This document shows positions 45,010 through 54,223 of a stretch of DNA of 64,000 nt, piece after piece. A program made the position numbers and the translations under genes. The DNA comes from Sandaracinus amylolyticus (GTDB lineage Bacteria; Myxococcota_A; Polyangia; Polyangiales; Sandaracinaceae), in the NCBI RefSeq assembly GCF_021631985.1, contig NZ_CP070225.1:9610001-9674000 (forward strand). Reading direction: 5' to 3'. How positions within the stretch are numbered: the stretch's first letter is position 1; every line of letters begins with the position of its first letter. The notes below the pieces were generated by a model. It saw only the letters and a program-made list of their open reading frames with translations, was not told where the DNA came from and made no database searches.

Positions 45010-45951
45010 ATGAAACGTCTCGTCGCGATCACGGCGCTCGTCGCGCTCGGCGGCTGCTGCTTCGGCGGCGGCAACTTCACCGTCACCGGCCCCACCACCA
45101 GCATCGGCCCCGGGTTCGCGCCCGACCCGATGATCCTCGCGGGCAGCGCGGGCGGCCCGACCGACGCGAGCACGCTGAGCCCGACCTGCCGCGGCCACGT
45201 CGGCATCATCCCGAGCCACACGCTGCAGATCACCGGGCCCATGCCCCAGCTCCACGTGCTGGTGCGCTCCGATCAGGACACCACGCTCGTCGTGCGCCAG
45301 CCCGACGGCAGCTACGTGTGCAACGACGACAGCGACGGGCTCAACCCCGCGGTCGCGCTCACGAACCTCGCGGCCGGCAGCTACAACGTGTTCGTCGGCA
45401 CCTACGCCGCGAACGCGAGCGCGACGTACACGCTGGGGCTCACCACGAACCCCTCGCTCACGCCCTCGACGCTCGGCGCGGGCGGCGTCGTTCCGCCCAT
45501 CCCGCCGCCGGTCGGCTATCCGACGCTCCCGCCTCCTCCGCCGCTCGGCGCGGCCGGCGCGGGCGCAGCGCCGGGCACCGTCCTGCGCACCGGCTCGGCC
45601 ACGGTCGCGCTCGTCAGCGGCAATCTGCCGGGCGTCGCGGCGGGCACGCAGTGCACGTTCACCCAGACCGCGGTCGATCCCGGGCAGTACGGCTTCGACT
45701 GCCGCTGGCAGGTCACGTGCGCGGGCACCGTCGTCTACGGCGACAGCGAGGGTGGCTACAACCCGTGCAGCGATCCGAGCTGGCCTCCGGGCACGCTGGT
45801 CGCGGACGTGAACACGAGCGGCAACGATCGTGATCCCTCGCTCGTCATCAACGCGGGCGGGATGATGGTGCGCGACGACGCGCAGGGCGCGCGCGGCGAG
45901 TACCAGATCACCGCGACGATGCCGGCGCCCACGCCGATTCCCCCGGGCTGA
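45010..45951 (+). CDS. Lipoprotein with PPC-like domain
   Basis: A 313-aa lipoprotein with lipobox GGC, then CFGG. Residues 50-140 form a PPC-like beta sandwich (LHVLVRSDQDTTLVVRQPDG, LAAGSYNVFVGTY), followed by a Pro-rich linker and a second small beta domain with four Cys. ATG with AAGGAG upstream. No catalytic residues recognised. Confidence 0.77.
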   Translation: MKRLVAITALVALGGCCFGGGNFTVTGPTTSIGPGFAPDPMILAGSAGGPTDASTLSPTCRGHVGIIPSHTLQITGPMPQLHVLVRSDQDTTLVVRQPDGSYVCNDDSDGLNPAVALTNLAAGSYNVFVGTYAANASATYTLGLTTNPSLTPSTLGAGGVVPPIPPPVGYPTLPPPPPLGAAGAGAAPGTVLRTGSATVALVSGNLPGVAAGTQCTFTQTAVDPGQYGFDCRWQVTCAGTVVYGDSEGGYNPCSDPSWPPGTLVADVNTSGNDRDPSLVINAGGMMVRDDAQGARGEYQITATMPAPTPIPPG

Positions 45952-46137
45952 GCTCTCGGAGGGGTCTTGGAAGACCCCTCCCCCCCGACCGGCAAAGCCG
46001 GATCGGGGCCCCCCACCCCGAACGCTGCGCGCGGGGCCCCAGCCCCGCTTGCTCTCGCTCGGCGGCGCGTGCGCGGGGCGCTTGGGGGCACGAACGACGG
46101 CCGACGCGATCCCGATCGCGCCGGCCGTTCGCGCTTC
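45952..46137. terminator. Convergent intergenic region packed with hairpins
   Basis: 45958-45981: GGAGGGGTCTT-GG-AAGACCCCTCC, an 11-bp perfect stem followed by a C-run. 45985-46006: CCGACCGGC-AAA-GCCGGATCGG, nine pairs with one bulge. GGGGCCCC occurs twice (46005, 46033 region). About 46096-46130: ACGGCCG...CGGCCGT, placed to end the minus-strand hydrolase gene. Together a bidirectional terminator region between convergent genes. Confidence 0.7.
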
Positions 46138-48159
46138 TCACTCCCCGCAGTTCGCTCCCGGCGCCACGACCACGCCTCCTCGTCCCTCGATCACGCTGCG
46201 CAAGAAGCACCCGTACTGGTGCCGCACCGCCTCGAGCTGCACGAAGATGTCGTGGGGATCGCTGAATCCGTCGCCCGCGTACTGCACGACCACGCCGGTG
46301 TACGCGTCGCCGCGCTCCGACGTTCGATTCGCGTGCACCGGATACCCGAGCACGCCCTCGCGCCCGTCGAGCGCGAGCGCGTCCTGCATCGAGCTCCACA
46401 CCACGTCGCCCGCCTGCTCGTGCCCGTACGCGAGCGCGACCGCGTCGTACACCCGCGTCGGGAAGTACGAGTCGCCTTCGCCCACCGGCTCGTAGACCGG
46501 ACGCGACGCGACGCCCTCGAGCGGACGCCGCGACAAGCGCGGCATGTACACCAGCGGCTCCGCAGGCTCCCACGCCAGCTCGAGCAGGAAGAGCGCGGGA
46601 TGCAGGTGCGTGAGCGTCCTTCCGTTCGCTCCGAGCAGCGCGCCCAGCAGCCCCGCCGCCCCCGGCACCAGGCTCGTCTCGAGGATGAAGTACGACCAGT
46701 ACCCGCCCGCGCCGGTCGGCACCAGCGCGCGGAAGCGCGGCTCGATCGCGCCCACGATGTTCGTGTACATCCCGCCCATCGACTGGCCGAGCGCGACGAA
46801 CGCGTCGCCGTCGAACCGATGCTCGCCCGCGCTCCCGCACGACGCGATCACCTCGGGCGCGATCGTCGTGCGCGTCATCGCCTCCACGAGCAGCCGCGAC
46901 TCCAGCGCGCCCTGACGGAACGTGTCGCGGAACGCGCCGAGGTTCTCGAGGTTCAGGTACGCGGTGTCGCCCGCGCCCGGCACGCGATCCGGGCTCAGCG
47001 GCAGCGCCGCGCCCACCGCTGCGAAGCCGTGCGCCGCGATCACGTGGGCCGGCCCTTCGCCCGCCGCGGGCTCTCCGCCTTCCACCCGCGGCCCGCGATC
47101 GACCACCTGCGACGCGACCCCGCCCGAGCCGTGGAAGTAGACCATCAGCGGCCATCCGCTCGCCGGCATCTCGCCGCGCGGGATCGTGATCACCACCGGC
47201 ACCGTCTCGCGTCGCTGCTCGATCGGCGTGCCCGCGGCATCGAGCTCGAACGTCCCCTCGGTCGCGAACGGCGGCGTGCCGCGCTGCATCTGCGGCATCG
47301 AGATCGTCCCGCGCAGCTCGCAGTAGCGATCCCACGTGTGCTCGAGCGCCAGCGACTCGATCGTCACGTCGTGCGCGGCGAGCACGCGCTCCGACATCGC
47401 GTGGAGGTCCGCGACCACGTCGCCGGTCGTCAGCACCGTCGCCGCCGCGACCTCGCCCACGTCGACGTTCATCATCGCGAGCGTCTCGAAGAGCGGCGCG
47501 TAGACCTCCGCCGCGCGTGCGCCCCACGGCGCATCGGGGGTCTCGCCGCGCGCCAGCGTCGCGAGCGCGTCGGGCACGCCGAGCGGGCGTCCCAGCGCAT
47601 CGCCGAGCGCGCGCATCACCACCAGCGCGTACGTGCGATCGGGCGCGAGCACGAACCCGGGCCGAGGCGAGACCGCGAGCAGATGCGCGCCGGTCGATCC
47701 GTCCTCGGGCATCGTCGCCGCGACCACCGGCACCAGCGCGCCGCGCGCGGACGAGTCGGGATCGACGTCGACCAGCAGGATCGGCGCGTCGCGCTCCGCC
47801 GCGATCACGTCGTCCGCCGAGCGCGCCCCGAGGGGCGCCGAGAACCGCACGTACATCGCGGGCACCACCGGCCAGCCGCGGCGCTCGTCGGCGAGCGGCA
47901 GGAGATCGTTCAGGAGGTCGCTGCCGCGTGGGTTCGGATAGCCCGCGAGGTCCGGCGTGCCGTCCTCCTCGAGCCGCAGATCGGAGGGGAAGGGGAACGC
48001 GAAGAAGTCGCTGCCGATCGCCTCGGGATCGAAGCGCGCGATCGCCTCGCCGGGATCGACCCACGCGTCGCTCGCGCCTCCGTCGACGACGGTCCCGTCG
48101 TCGTCCCCGCATCCCACGAGCGCCACGATCACCAACACCCACGCGAGACGGCACTGCAT
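46138..48159 (-). CDS. Alpha/beta-hydrolase lipoprotein
   Basis: A 673-aa lipoprotein (lipobox VGC, then GDDDG). After a linker, an N-terminal beta domain of about 250 residues precedes an alpha/beta hydrolase core: strand LMVYFHGSGG (oxyanion-hole type), nucleophile G-Q-S-M-G-G with the Ser following VALGQ, and late SDPHDIF supplying probable Asp/His. Large bacterial extracellular esterases and lipases of Myxococcota look like this. ATG 48159 directly precedes the signal. Convergent with the PPC lipoprotein. Confidence 0.8.
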   Translation of the reverse strand: MQCRLAWVLVIVALVGCGDDDGTVVDGGASDAWVDPGEAIARFDPEAIGSDFFAFPFPSDLRLEEDGTPDLAGYPNPRGSDLLNDLLPLADERRGWPVVPAMYVRFSAPLGARSADDVIAAERDAPILLVDVDPDSSARGALVPVVAATMPEDGSTGAHLLAVSPRPGFVLAPDRTYALVVMRALGDALGRPLGVPDALATLARGETPDAPWGARAAEVYAPLFETLAMMNVDVGEVAAATVLTTGDVVADLHAMSERVLAAHDVTIESLALEHTWDRYCELRGTISMPQMQRGTPPFATEGTFELDAAGTPIEQRRETVPVVITIPRGEMPASGWPLMVYFHGSGGVASQVVDRGPRVEGGEPAAGEGPAHVIAAHGFAAVGAALPLSPDRVPGAGDTAYLNLENLGAFRDTFRQGALESRLLVEAMTRTTIAPEVIASCGSAGEHRFDGDAFVALGQSMGGMYTNIVGAIEPRFRALVPTGAGGYWSYFILETSLVPGAAGLLGALLGANGRTLTHLHPALFLLELAWEPAEPLVYMPRLSRRPLEGVASRPVYEPVGEGDSYFPTRVYDAVALAYGHEQAGDVVWSSMQDALALDGREGVLGYPVHANRTSERGDAYTGVVVQYAGDGFSDPHDIFVQLEAVRHQYGCFLRSVIEGRGGVVVAPGANCGE

Positions 48160-48308
48160 CCGCGCGATGCTACTCGCGTCGGGGTGCGCGCGAAGGTATC
48201 GAAACCGGCCGTCGCTGACCGCGTCCACGTCGTCGACCGCAACGTCGGCGTGAGCCCGCCCGGTCCCTGGACCGCCAACCGGATCAGTGCTCTAGGATCG
48301 CGCTCGCG

Positions 48309-49694
48309 ATGCGGTTCTCGCTCTTCGGCGTCCCGGTGCACGTGCGTCCGACCTTCTGGCTCGTCGCGCTGATGCTCGCGTCGCCCCGCCATCTCCAGGA
48401 GGGCGAGTGGGCGCACGTCGCGTCGTGGATCGCGATCGTGTTCGTCTCGGTGCTGGTGCACGAGCTCGGTCACGCGTGGGCGATGCGCGCGCTCGGTCGT
48501 GCGCCGCGCATCGAGCTCTGGGCGATGGGCGGTCTCACCCACTGGGGCGAGGGCCCGCGCATCTCGGGGTGGAAGCGCGCCGTGGTCTCGCTCGCCGGTC
48601 CCACCGCCGGCTTCGCGCTCGCGCTGCCGATCGCGATCGCCGCGCGCTGGGGCACGTTCGAGCCGGGCTCGCTCGAGCAGGACGCGATCGAGCAGGCGCT
48701 CTGGGTGAACCTGGGGTGGGGCGCGCTGAACCTCCTGCCCATCCTGCCGCTCGACGGAGGGCACGTCATGGAGGTGACGCTCACCTCGATGTTCGGCCCG
48801 CGCGGACCCCGCTTCGCGCGCTACGCGTCGATCGCGCTCTCGGCGATCGCGGCGGTCGTCGCGATGACGTACTCGGTGCCCGGTCTCGCGTTCATCGCGC
48901 TCTTCGCGGGCATGCAGTCGATGCGCGCCCTCGGCGCGCCCGAGGGCGACGGATCGATCCCGGCGCGCGCGCCGATCGATCCCGCGATCGAGCGCGCGAT
49001 CGAGGACGCATGGGACGCGATCCGCGGCGGCCGCGAGGACGACGCGATCACCGCGTGCGACACGATCCTCGCGAGCACGCCCGACGACGAAGCGAGCGCG
49101 CCGCTGCGCGCGCGCCTGCTCGAGACGATCGCGTGGGCGCACCTCGAGGCGGGTCGCGAGCGCGCCGCGCTCGAGATCAGCCGGCGTATGCCTCCCCGGT
49201 TCCGCCCGAGCGCGCTGCTCGCCGCGCGCCTCCTGCTCGCGGAGGGCAAACACACCGAGGGCATGCTCGCGCTCGAGCGCGCGTGGCAGGACACGCCGGG
49301 CGATCTCCCCGGGCTCGTGCTCGCGGCCGCGCACATCGACGCGCGCCAGCCCGAGCGCGCGGTCGCGATGCTGCGCAGCCTGCGCGGCGCGCGCCTCTCG
49401 ACCCACGCGCACCTCACGATCGGCGCCGCGCTCTTCTACGCCGAGCAGTACGAGCCCGCGCTCGCGGTGAGCGAGCTCGGATGGAACCGATTCCACGATC
49501 CGACGCACGCCTACAACGCAGCGTGCTCGTGCGCGAGGCTCGGACGCGTCGACGCCGGCCTCGACTGGATCGGACACGCGGTGAGATCGGGCTTCGACGA
49601 CGTCGTGAAGCTCGAGAGCGACGACGATCTCGCGCCGCTCCGCGACGATCCGCGCTGGCGCGAGGTCGTTTCCGCGCGATCTCCGAAGCGCTGA
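48309..49694 (+). CDS. M50-family membrane metalloprotease with TPR tail
   Basis: 461 aa. The site-2-protease core is at the N-terminus: H51-E-L-G-H55 in a membrane helix and NLLPILPLDGGHV (about 142-154, third zinc ligand Asp). Four or five transmembrane helices extend to about residue 205, then a soluble TPR-like region (residues 215-455). No PDZ domain, so it resembles the simple YdiF/FkpB-like or rhomboid-independent M50 subgroup rather than RseP. It likely cleaves membrane-bound regulators, with the TPR tail selecting partners. Confidence 0.88.
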   Translation: MRFSLFGVPVHVRPTFWLVALMLASPRHLQEGEWAHVASWIAIVFVSVLVHELGHAWAMRALGRAPRIELWAMGGLTHWGEGPRISGWKRAVVSLAGPTAGFALALPIAIAARWGTFEPGSLEQDAIEQALWVNLGWGALNLLPILPLDGGHVMEVTLTSMFGPRGPRFARYASIALSAIAAVVAMTYSVPGLAFIALFAGMQSMRALGAPEGDGSIPARAPIDPAIERAIEDAWDAIRGGREDDAITACDTILASTPDDEASAPLRARLLETIAWAHLEAGRERAALEISRRMPPRFRPSALLAARLLLAEGKHTEGMLALERAWQDTPGDLPGLVLAAAHIDARQPERAVAMLRSLRGARLSTHAHLTIGAALFYAEQYEPALAVSELGWNRFHDPTHAYNAACSCARLGRVDAGLDWIGHAVRSGFDDVVKLESDDDLAPLRDDPRWREVVSARSPKR

Positions 49695-49751
49695 GCGTCG
49701 ATCACGGCGCGAGATCGCGCGTTTTCTCGGCAGATTCACGCGATCTCGCGG

Positions 49752-49885
49752 CGGTGGTGGATCGATGGGCGGCCGGTGGTGCAGTGACCACCGCCGCGGT
49801 GGTGCCGAGACCACCGCCGCGGTGGTGCCTCGATGGGCGCGCGGTGGTGCGGTGATGCCCTCGCGGTGGTGGACCGAAGGCTGAC
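49752..49885. repeat. Tandem array, six units of 22-23 bp
   Basis: CGGTGGTG recurs at 49752, 49774, 49797, 49820, 49842 and 49864, so the spacings are 22, 23, 23, 22 and 22 bp. Units 2 and 3 share CGGTGGTGC-x-G-x-GACCACCGCCG; units 1 and 4 share TCGATGGGCG. The regular spacing of about two helical turns is compatible either with a minisatellite or with a phased protein-binding (iteron-like) array. Confidence 0.75.
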
Positions 49886-50125
49886 CGCCCGTTCGATCAC
49901 CACCTCGATCCCATCGACCCACCAGCGCTCGCTCGTCCGAGCACGTCGCACGAGAGCCTCGAGCCAAGCTTCGCTCCTCGTCCGCTCCAGTCGGCCCCCA
50001 GCCGCGCGAAGCGCGCTGCCGGTCCGCGGCGTGCTCGATCCCGCGCGACGCGCGGGACCGAGCCGCCGCTGCATTCACCACCACCGAGGCGGGTGAGACC
50101 CATGCAGGCCGAAGCGCTACCAGCA

Positions 50126-50305
50126 GGGCGGGTGGCATGGTGCCGGAGCGCTTCCGCAGCGACCCATCCAGCCGCCGACCACAGCCCCGAACGGTTCGAG
50201 GCGGAGCGCGAACGCGCCCCGCCTCGAACGACCCCGCCTTCCAGCCATCTCACCCGCACCGCGAGCCGGTCGCGAGGACTAGCGACGGCACCATGCCACC
50301 CGCCC
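50126..50305. mobile_element. 180-bp element with 20-bp perfect terminal inverted repeats
   Basis: GGGCGGGTGGCATGGTGCCG (50126-50145) and its exact reverse complement (50286-50305) bound 140 bp with no gene. Inside, GTTCGAGGCGG (50194-50204) pairs with CCGCCTCGAAC (50219-50229). The plan fits a MITE-like nonautonomous element or a structured RNA. I see no target-site duplication, so mobility is a guess. Confidence 0.5.
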
Positions 50306-50340
50306 CCGCCGAGACCGTCTCGTCTCGAGATCAGGAGAGA

Positions 50341-51942
50341 TCAGTCCCCGAGCTTCTTCAGCTTGACCATCCCGACGAGGGCCCGCGCCATGTTCCCGCT
50401 GAGCAGGCCGTGGAACACCTCGCGCATCGCGGGGTACTTGCGGCCGTAGGGGAACCAGAACGGCTCCGCCTTGCTCCACCCGCGGTCGATCATGATCGCC
50501 TTCTGGTGCGTGAACGTCAGCAGCCCCTCGGGCCCGTGGTAGCGCCCGAAGCCGCTCGACTTCACGCCGCCGAACGGCAGCGCGGGGTTGCCCACCGACA
50601 CGATCACGTCGTTGACCGTCACCTGCCCGCACTCCATGCGCGACGCGATGGCGAGGCCCTTGTCGACGTTCTTCGTCCACACGCTGCCGACCAGGCCGTA
50701 CTGGTGCTCGTTCGCCATGCGCACCGCCTCGTCGACGTCGCGCACCTTCACCACCGGCAGCACCGGGCCGAACGTCTCGTCGGAGTAGATCTCCATCTCC
50801 GGCCGCACGTCGGTGAGCACCGTCGGCGCGTAGAACTGCCCGGGGCGCGGCAGCCGCTCGCCGCCGAAGAGCACCTTCGCGCCCTTCGCGATCGCGTCCT
50901 TCACGTGGCGCTCGACGGTCTCGATCTGCTTCGGGAACGTCATCGGGCCCATGTCGGCGTGCTCGTCGGGCCCGCCGACCTTCACCTTCGCGACCTCGCG
51001 GCGCAGCAGCTCGACGAAGCGATCGTGCACCGGCGCCTCGACCAGGATGCGCTCGATCGAGACGCACATCTGGCCGCAGTTCACCAAGCCGCCCCAGACC
51101 GCGGCCTTCGCCGCGCGCTCGAGGTTCGCGTCGGCGCAGACGATCATCGCGTCCTTGCCGCCGAGCTCGAGCTCCACCGGGATCGGCTTCTTCGACGCGG
51201 CCTGCATCACCTTGCGCCCGGTCGCGACCGAGCCGGTGAAGAAGATCTTGTCGACCTCGGCCTCGACCAGCGCCGCGCCGGTCGTGCCGTCGCCCTGGAT
51301 CACCTCGACCACGCCGCTGGGGATCCCGATGCGACGGAAGATCTCCGCGATGATCTCCCCGGTGATCGGCGTCACCTCGCTCGGCTTGAGCACCACCGTG
51401 TTGCCCGCGATCAGCGCGGACACGACGGGCACCATCGCGAGCTGGAAGGGGAAGTTCCACGGCGAGATGATCCCCACCACGCCGACCGGGAAGTGCTCGA
51501 CGTAGCTGGTCTTGCCGGGGAAGAGGATCGGGGTCGGGACCTTCTTGCGCGCGAGGATCTTCGGCGCGTGCTTCCGGTAGTAGTCGATGTAGAGCGGCAC
51601 GCTCATCAGCTCGGTGAGCAGCGAGTCGACGAGCGGCTTGCCGGTGTCCTCCGAGATGCGGCGCGCGTACTCCTCGCCGTGCGTGCGCACGACCTCCTTG
51701 ATGCGATCGAGGATGGCGAGCCGCGCCTCGACGCTCGTCTCGCGCCAGCTCGCGAAGGCCGCGCGTGCCCGCGCGACGGCGGAGATCACGCCCTCGCGCG
51801 ATGTGATCGGGAACTCGCCGAGGCGCTCGCCCGTGACCGGGCTGCGCTTCTCGATGATGCCGCCCTCGTAAGCGCCCACCGACTGCCCGTGCCCGTTGAC
51901 GTGACTGCCGTTCGCGTGTCCGTTGGTGCGCGTCTGCTCCAT
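50341..51942 (-). CDS. NAD(P)-dependent aldehyde dehydrogenase
   Basis: 533 aa. ALDH superfamily with the cofactor site SPWNFPFQ, the FTGSVATGRKV loop, catalytic E259 in ELELGGKDA, catalytic C293 in NCGQMC, and the final LPFGGVKSSGFGRYHGPEG. The N-terminal 25 residues are a His/Asn/Gly-rich extension absent from most ALDHs. C-terminal residues (about 490-533) form a hydrophobic/basic tail (LLSGNMARALVGMVKLKKLGD) that could touch a membrane, as in long-chain fatty-aldehyde dehydrogenases. Oxidises an aldehyde to the acid; substrate unknown. GGAGGAAG precedes the ATG. Confidence 0.92.
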   Translation of the reverse strand: MEQTRTNGHANGSHVNGHGQSVGAYEGGIIEKRSPVTGERLGEFPITSREGVISAVARARAAFASWRETSVEARLAILDRIKEVVRTHGEEYARRISEDTGKPLVDSLLTELMSVPLYIDYYRKHAPKILARKKVPTPILFPGKTSYVEHFPVGVVGIISPWNFPFQLAMVPVVSALIAGNTVVLKPSEVTPITGEIIAEIFRRIGIPSGVVEVIQGDGTTGAALVEAEVDKIFFTGSVATGRKVMQAASKKPIPVELELGGKDAMIVCADANLERAAKAAVWGGLVNCGQMCVSIERILVEAPVHDRFVELLRREVAKVKVGGPDEHADMGPMTFPKQIETVERHVKDAIAKGAKVLFGGERLPRPGQFYAPTVLTDVRPEMEIYSDETFGPVLPVVKVRDVDEAVRMANEHQYGLVGSVWTKNVDKGLAIASRMECGQVTVNDVIVSVGNPALPFGGVKSSGFGRYHGPEGLLTFTHQKAIMIDRGWSKAEPFWFPYGRKYPAMREVFHGLLSGNMARALVGMVKLKKLGD

Positions 51943-52067
51943 GGCGCGGCTTCCTCCGACGAGAAGATGAATCTCGGCTCAGCTGGAAGCGCCATGATGC
52001 CCTCGTGAGTGGGGCATAGCCAATCCCCGCATTGTGGTCGCGCCGCGGGGTGCCCACGTCGACCGCG

Positions 52068-53522
52068 ATGGCGCGCAAGTCCGACCCCGAGCGCCCGCTG
52101 CGCCTGCCGATCAAGCTCGGCCCGTGCTCGAACGGCGAGTACACGCCGCGGCCACGATCGCCGGTGATCGCACGGGCGCAGCGCCTGGCGCACGAGCTCG
52201 CGGAGCGGGGCGCGCGCCGGCTCGGGCTCTCGCGCCGTGCCTTCCTCGAGTCGAGCTGCGGCGCGGCGGCGGTGCTCGTCGCGCTGAACCAGGCCAGCGG
52301 ATGTGGCGGCGGCCACTACGCGGTGGCGCCCGAGGCGACCGAGGATCGCGCGCTCGCCGACGCGACGATGCAGGGCGACGAGCTGATCTTCGACGTGCAG
52401 ACGCACCACGTCGACACCGACCGCGCGTGGTACGCGTCGGACGAGCCGAACATCGGTGGGTTCCTCGAGCGCGCCGCGGGCGCGTGGTGCGACGAGCCGA
52501 GCTGGGTGCAGTGCTACTCGCGCGATCGCTACGTGCGCGAGGTCTTCCTGCGCAGCGACACCGACCTCGCGGTGCTGAGCGCGCTCTTCGGCGACGAGGA
52601 GATCAACGCCAACACGATCGAGGGCCTCGCCGAGACGCGCGAGCGCCTCGATCGGTTGGGGCGCCGGCTGCGCATCCACGGGATCGTGCTGCCCGAGTCG
52701 CACGAGCCCGCGCGCACCGCCGAGCGCATGCAGGCGCTCGCCGAGCGATGGCGGGTGAGCGCCTGGAAGCTCTATCCGGTGTGGGGCCCGGCGCGGAGCG
52801 GGTGGTGGCTCGACGGCGACGACGGCATGCGCGTCATCCGTCGCGGGCTCGAGCTCGGGGTGCCGCTCTTCGCGGTGCACAAGGGGCTGCCCCTCGGCGG
52901 GCAGGATCCCCGGTACGCGAAGCCGCGCGACGTGGGCCCGGTGGCGCGCGCGTTCCCCGACGCGACGTTCCTCGTCTACCACTCGGCGTACGAGTCCTCG
53001 CTCACCGAGGGCCCCCACGATCCCCGCGCCGAGCGCGGCGTCGACGCGCTGATCAACACGCTGCGCGAGCACGGCGTCGGGCGCGACGGGAACGTCTACG
53101 CCGAGCTCGGCAGCGCGTGGCGCGAGGTGATGGGGCGTCCCGACGAGGCCGCGCACCTGATCCGCAAGCTGCTCGTGCACCTCGGCGAGGACCGGATCCT
53201 GTGGGGCACCGACGCGATCTGGTTCGGCTCGCCGCAGGATCAGATCCAGGCGTTCCGCACGTTCGAGATCTCGCCCGCGCTGCAGGAGCGCCACGGGTAT
53301 CCCGCGCTCACCCCCGCGATCAAGGCGAAGATCTTCGGGCTCAACGCGGCGCGTGTGTACGGCGTCGACCTCGCGGAGCTGCGCGCGGCGCACGACGACG
53401 AGCTCGCTCGGGCGCGCGAGGAGCACCGCGCGCGGAGCGGACCGAGCTTCGCGACGTACGGCCCGCGCACCCGGCGCGAGCTGCTCGCGCTCACCCGCAC
53501 CCGCGGCGGCATGCCCGACTGA
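52068..53522 (+). CDS. Tat-exported amidohydrolase-family lipoprotein
   Basis: 484 aa. Residues 57-81 form a twin-arginine signal (LSRRAFLESS...) ending in a lipobox ASGC, so it is likely folded before export and then lipidated. The TIM-barrel amidohydrolase-2 type core has the early QTHHVD motif (metal ligand pair HxH-like), KLYPVW, YHSAYES and WGTDAIWFG with the final conserved Asp. Related to decarboxylase/hydrolase enzymes acting on carboxylated rings; substrate unknown. ATG 52068 chosen over the upstream TTG. Divergent from the ALDH gene. Confidence 0.82.
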   Translation: MARKSDPERPLRLPIKLGPCSNGEYTPRPRSPVIARAQRLAHELAERGARRLGLSRRAFLESSCGAAAVLVALNQASGCGGGHYAVAPEATEDRALADATMQGDELIFDVQTHHVDTDRAWYASDEPNIGGFLERAAGAWCDEPSWVQCYSRDRYVREVFLRSDTDLAVLSALFGDEEINANTIEGLAETRERLDRLGRRLRIHGIVLPESHEPARTAERMQALAERWRVSAWKLYPVWGPARSGWWLDGDDGMRVIRRGLELGVPLFAVHKGLPLGGQDPRYAKPRDVGPVARAFPDATFLVYHSAYESSLTEGPHDPRAERGVDALINTLREHGVGRDGNVYAELGSAWREVMGRPDEAAHLIRKLLVHLGEDRILWGTDAIWFGSPQDQIQAFRTFEISPALQERHGYPALTPAIKAKIFGLNAARVYGVDLAELRAAHDDELARAREEHRARSGPSFATYGPRTRRELLALTRTRGGMPD

Positions 53523-53572
53523 TGGATCGCCCGCGTTGACGAGCAGGTCGCGTCCATGCGAGCACGCGCCGC

Positions 53573-54160
53573 ATGGCGATCGACTTCGTGATCATGCCGC
53601 TCAGCCGCTACATCGCGGGGGACTTCGTCACGCCCGCGATGGAGCTCGCGTGGAGCGCGGGCGTGCCGTACGCCGTGATCCGGCCCGACGGAACGACGAC
53701 GATCCCACCTCACACGCCGTTCGGCGGGCCCGACGCGCCCGCGCGGCGCGCACGATTCGTCGACATGGTGCTCGAGGACCTGCGCGCGATCCCGGCGATT
53801 GCGAGCACGCCGTGGGACGAGCGATCCGACGCCGCGCCCGCGTTCCACCGCGTCGACGCGAGCGCGTATGCGGCATTGCTCGAGGAGGCGTCGAGCGCGC
53901 GCAAGCGCGGCCTCTTCGGCCTGCTCGGCACCACGCCTCCGGCGGAGCACCTCACGACCGGGCTCTTCGTGCCACACCGCGTCGAGACCACGTTCGTGAT
54001 GGAATCTCCGATCAAGCAGCGGGTCGGGTCGGTGCCGAGGGCGCTCGAGGAGCTCGCCGCGAGGACGTGGTCGCCCCTCGCGTCGAGCGCGGTCGCGACG
54101 CTGCGCGCGGCGCTCGAAGACGCAGCGCGCCTGCGGCTGCCGATGATCGTCGATCAGTGA
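53573..54160 (+). CDS. Hypothetical protein
   Basis: A 195-aa soluble protein with no signal or membrane segment. The N-terminus (MAIDFVIMPLSRYIAGDFVTPAMELAW) is conserved-looking with hydrophobic strands, the C-terminal part is helical with basic stretches. I recognise no family. It stands between the amidohydrolase and tldD genes and shares no overlap with either. Confidence 0.7.
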   Translation: MAIDFVIMPLSRYIAGDFVTPAMELAWSAGVPYAVIRPDGTTTIPPHTPFGGPDAPARRARFVDMVLEDLRAIPAIASTPWDERSDAAPAFHRVDASAYAALLEEASSARKRGLFGLLGTTPPAEHLTTGLFVPHRVETTFVMESPIKQRVGSVPRALEELAARTWSPLASSAVATLRAALEDAARLRLPMIVDQ

Positions 54161-54223
54161 GATCGATCGGGACGAGCACGCTTGGATCGCGACACCTCGC
54201 GCCTTAGAGTCACGCGACCGCAC

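Larger units (their letters stand above)
49695..50340. other. 646-bp noncoding region between convergent genes
   Basis: No credible gene. It holds a 6-unit 22-23-bp tandem array (49752-49885), a hairpin TCCCGCGC-GAC-GCGCGGGA (50039-50057), and a 180-bp element with 20-bp perfect inverted ends (50126-50305). An imperfect inverted pair (49756-49769 with 49910-49923, 13 of 14 bases) spans the array. Confidence 0.8.

Noticed and set aside
49752-49885. CRISPR array
   Set aside because: The repeated core is only 8 bp at 22-23-bp period, with no spacer-like variable segments of normal length and no cas genes.
50341-50370. Third MarR half-site (GCTTGACCAT within the ALDH 3' end)
   Set aside because: Only one half-site, inside coding sequence for MVKLKKL; no palindrome.
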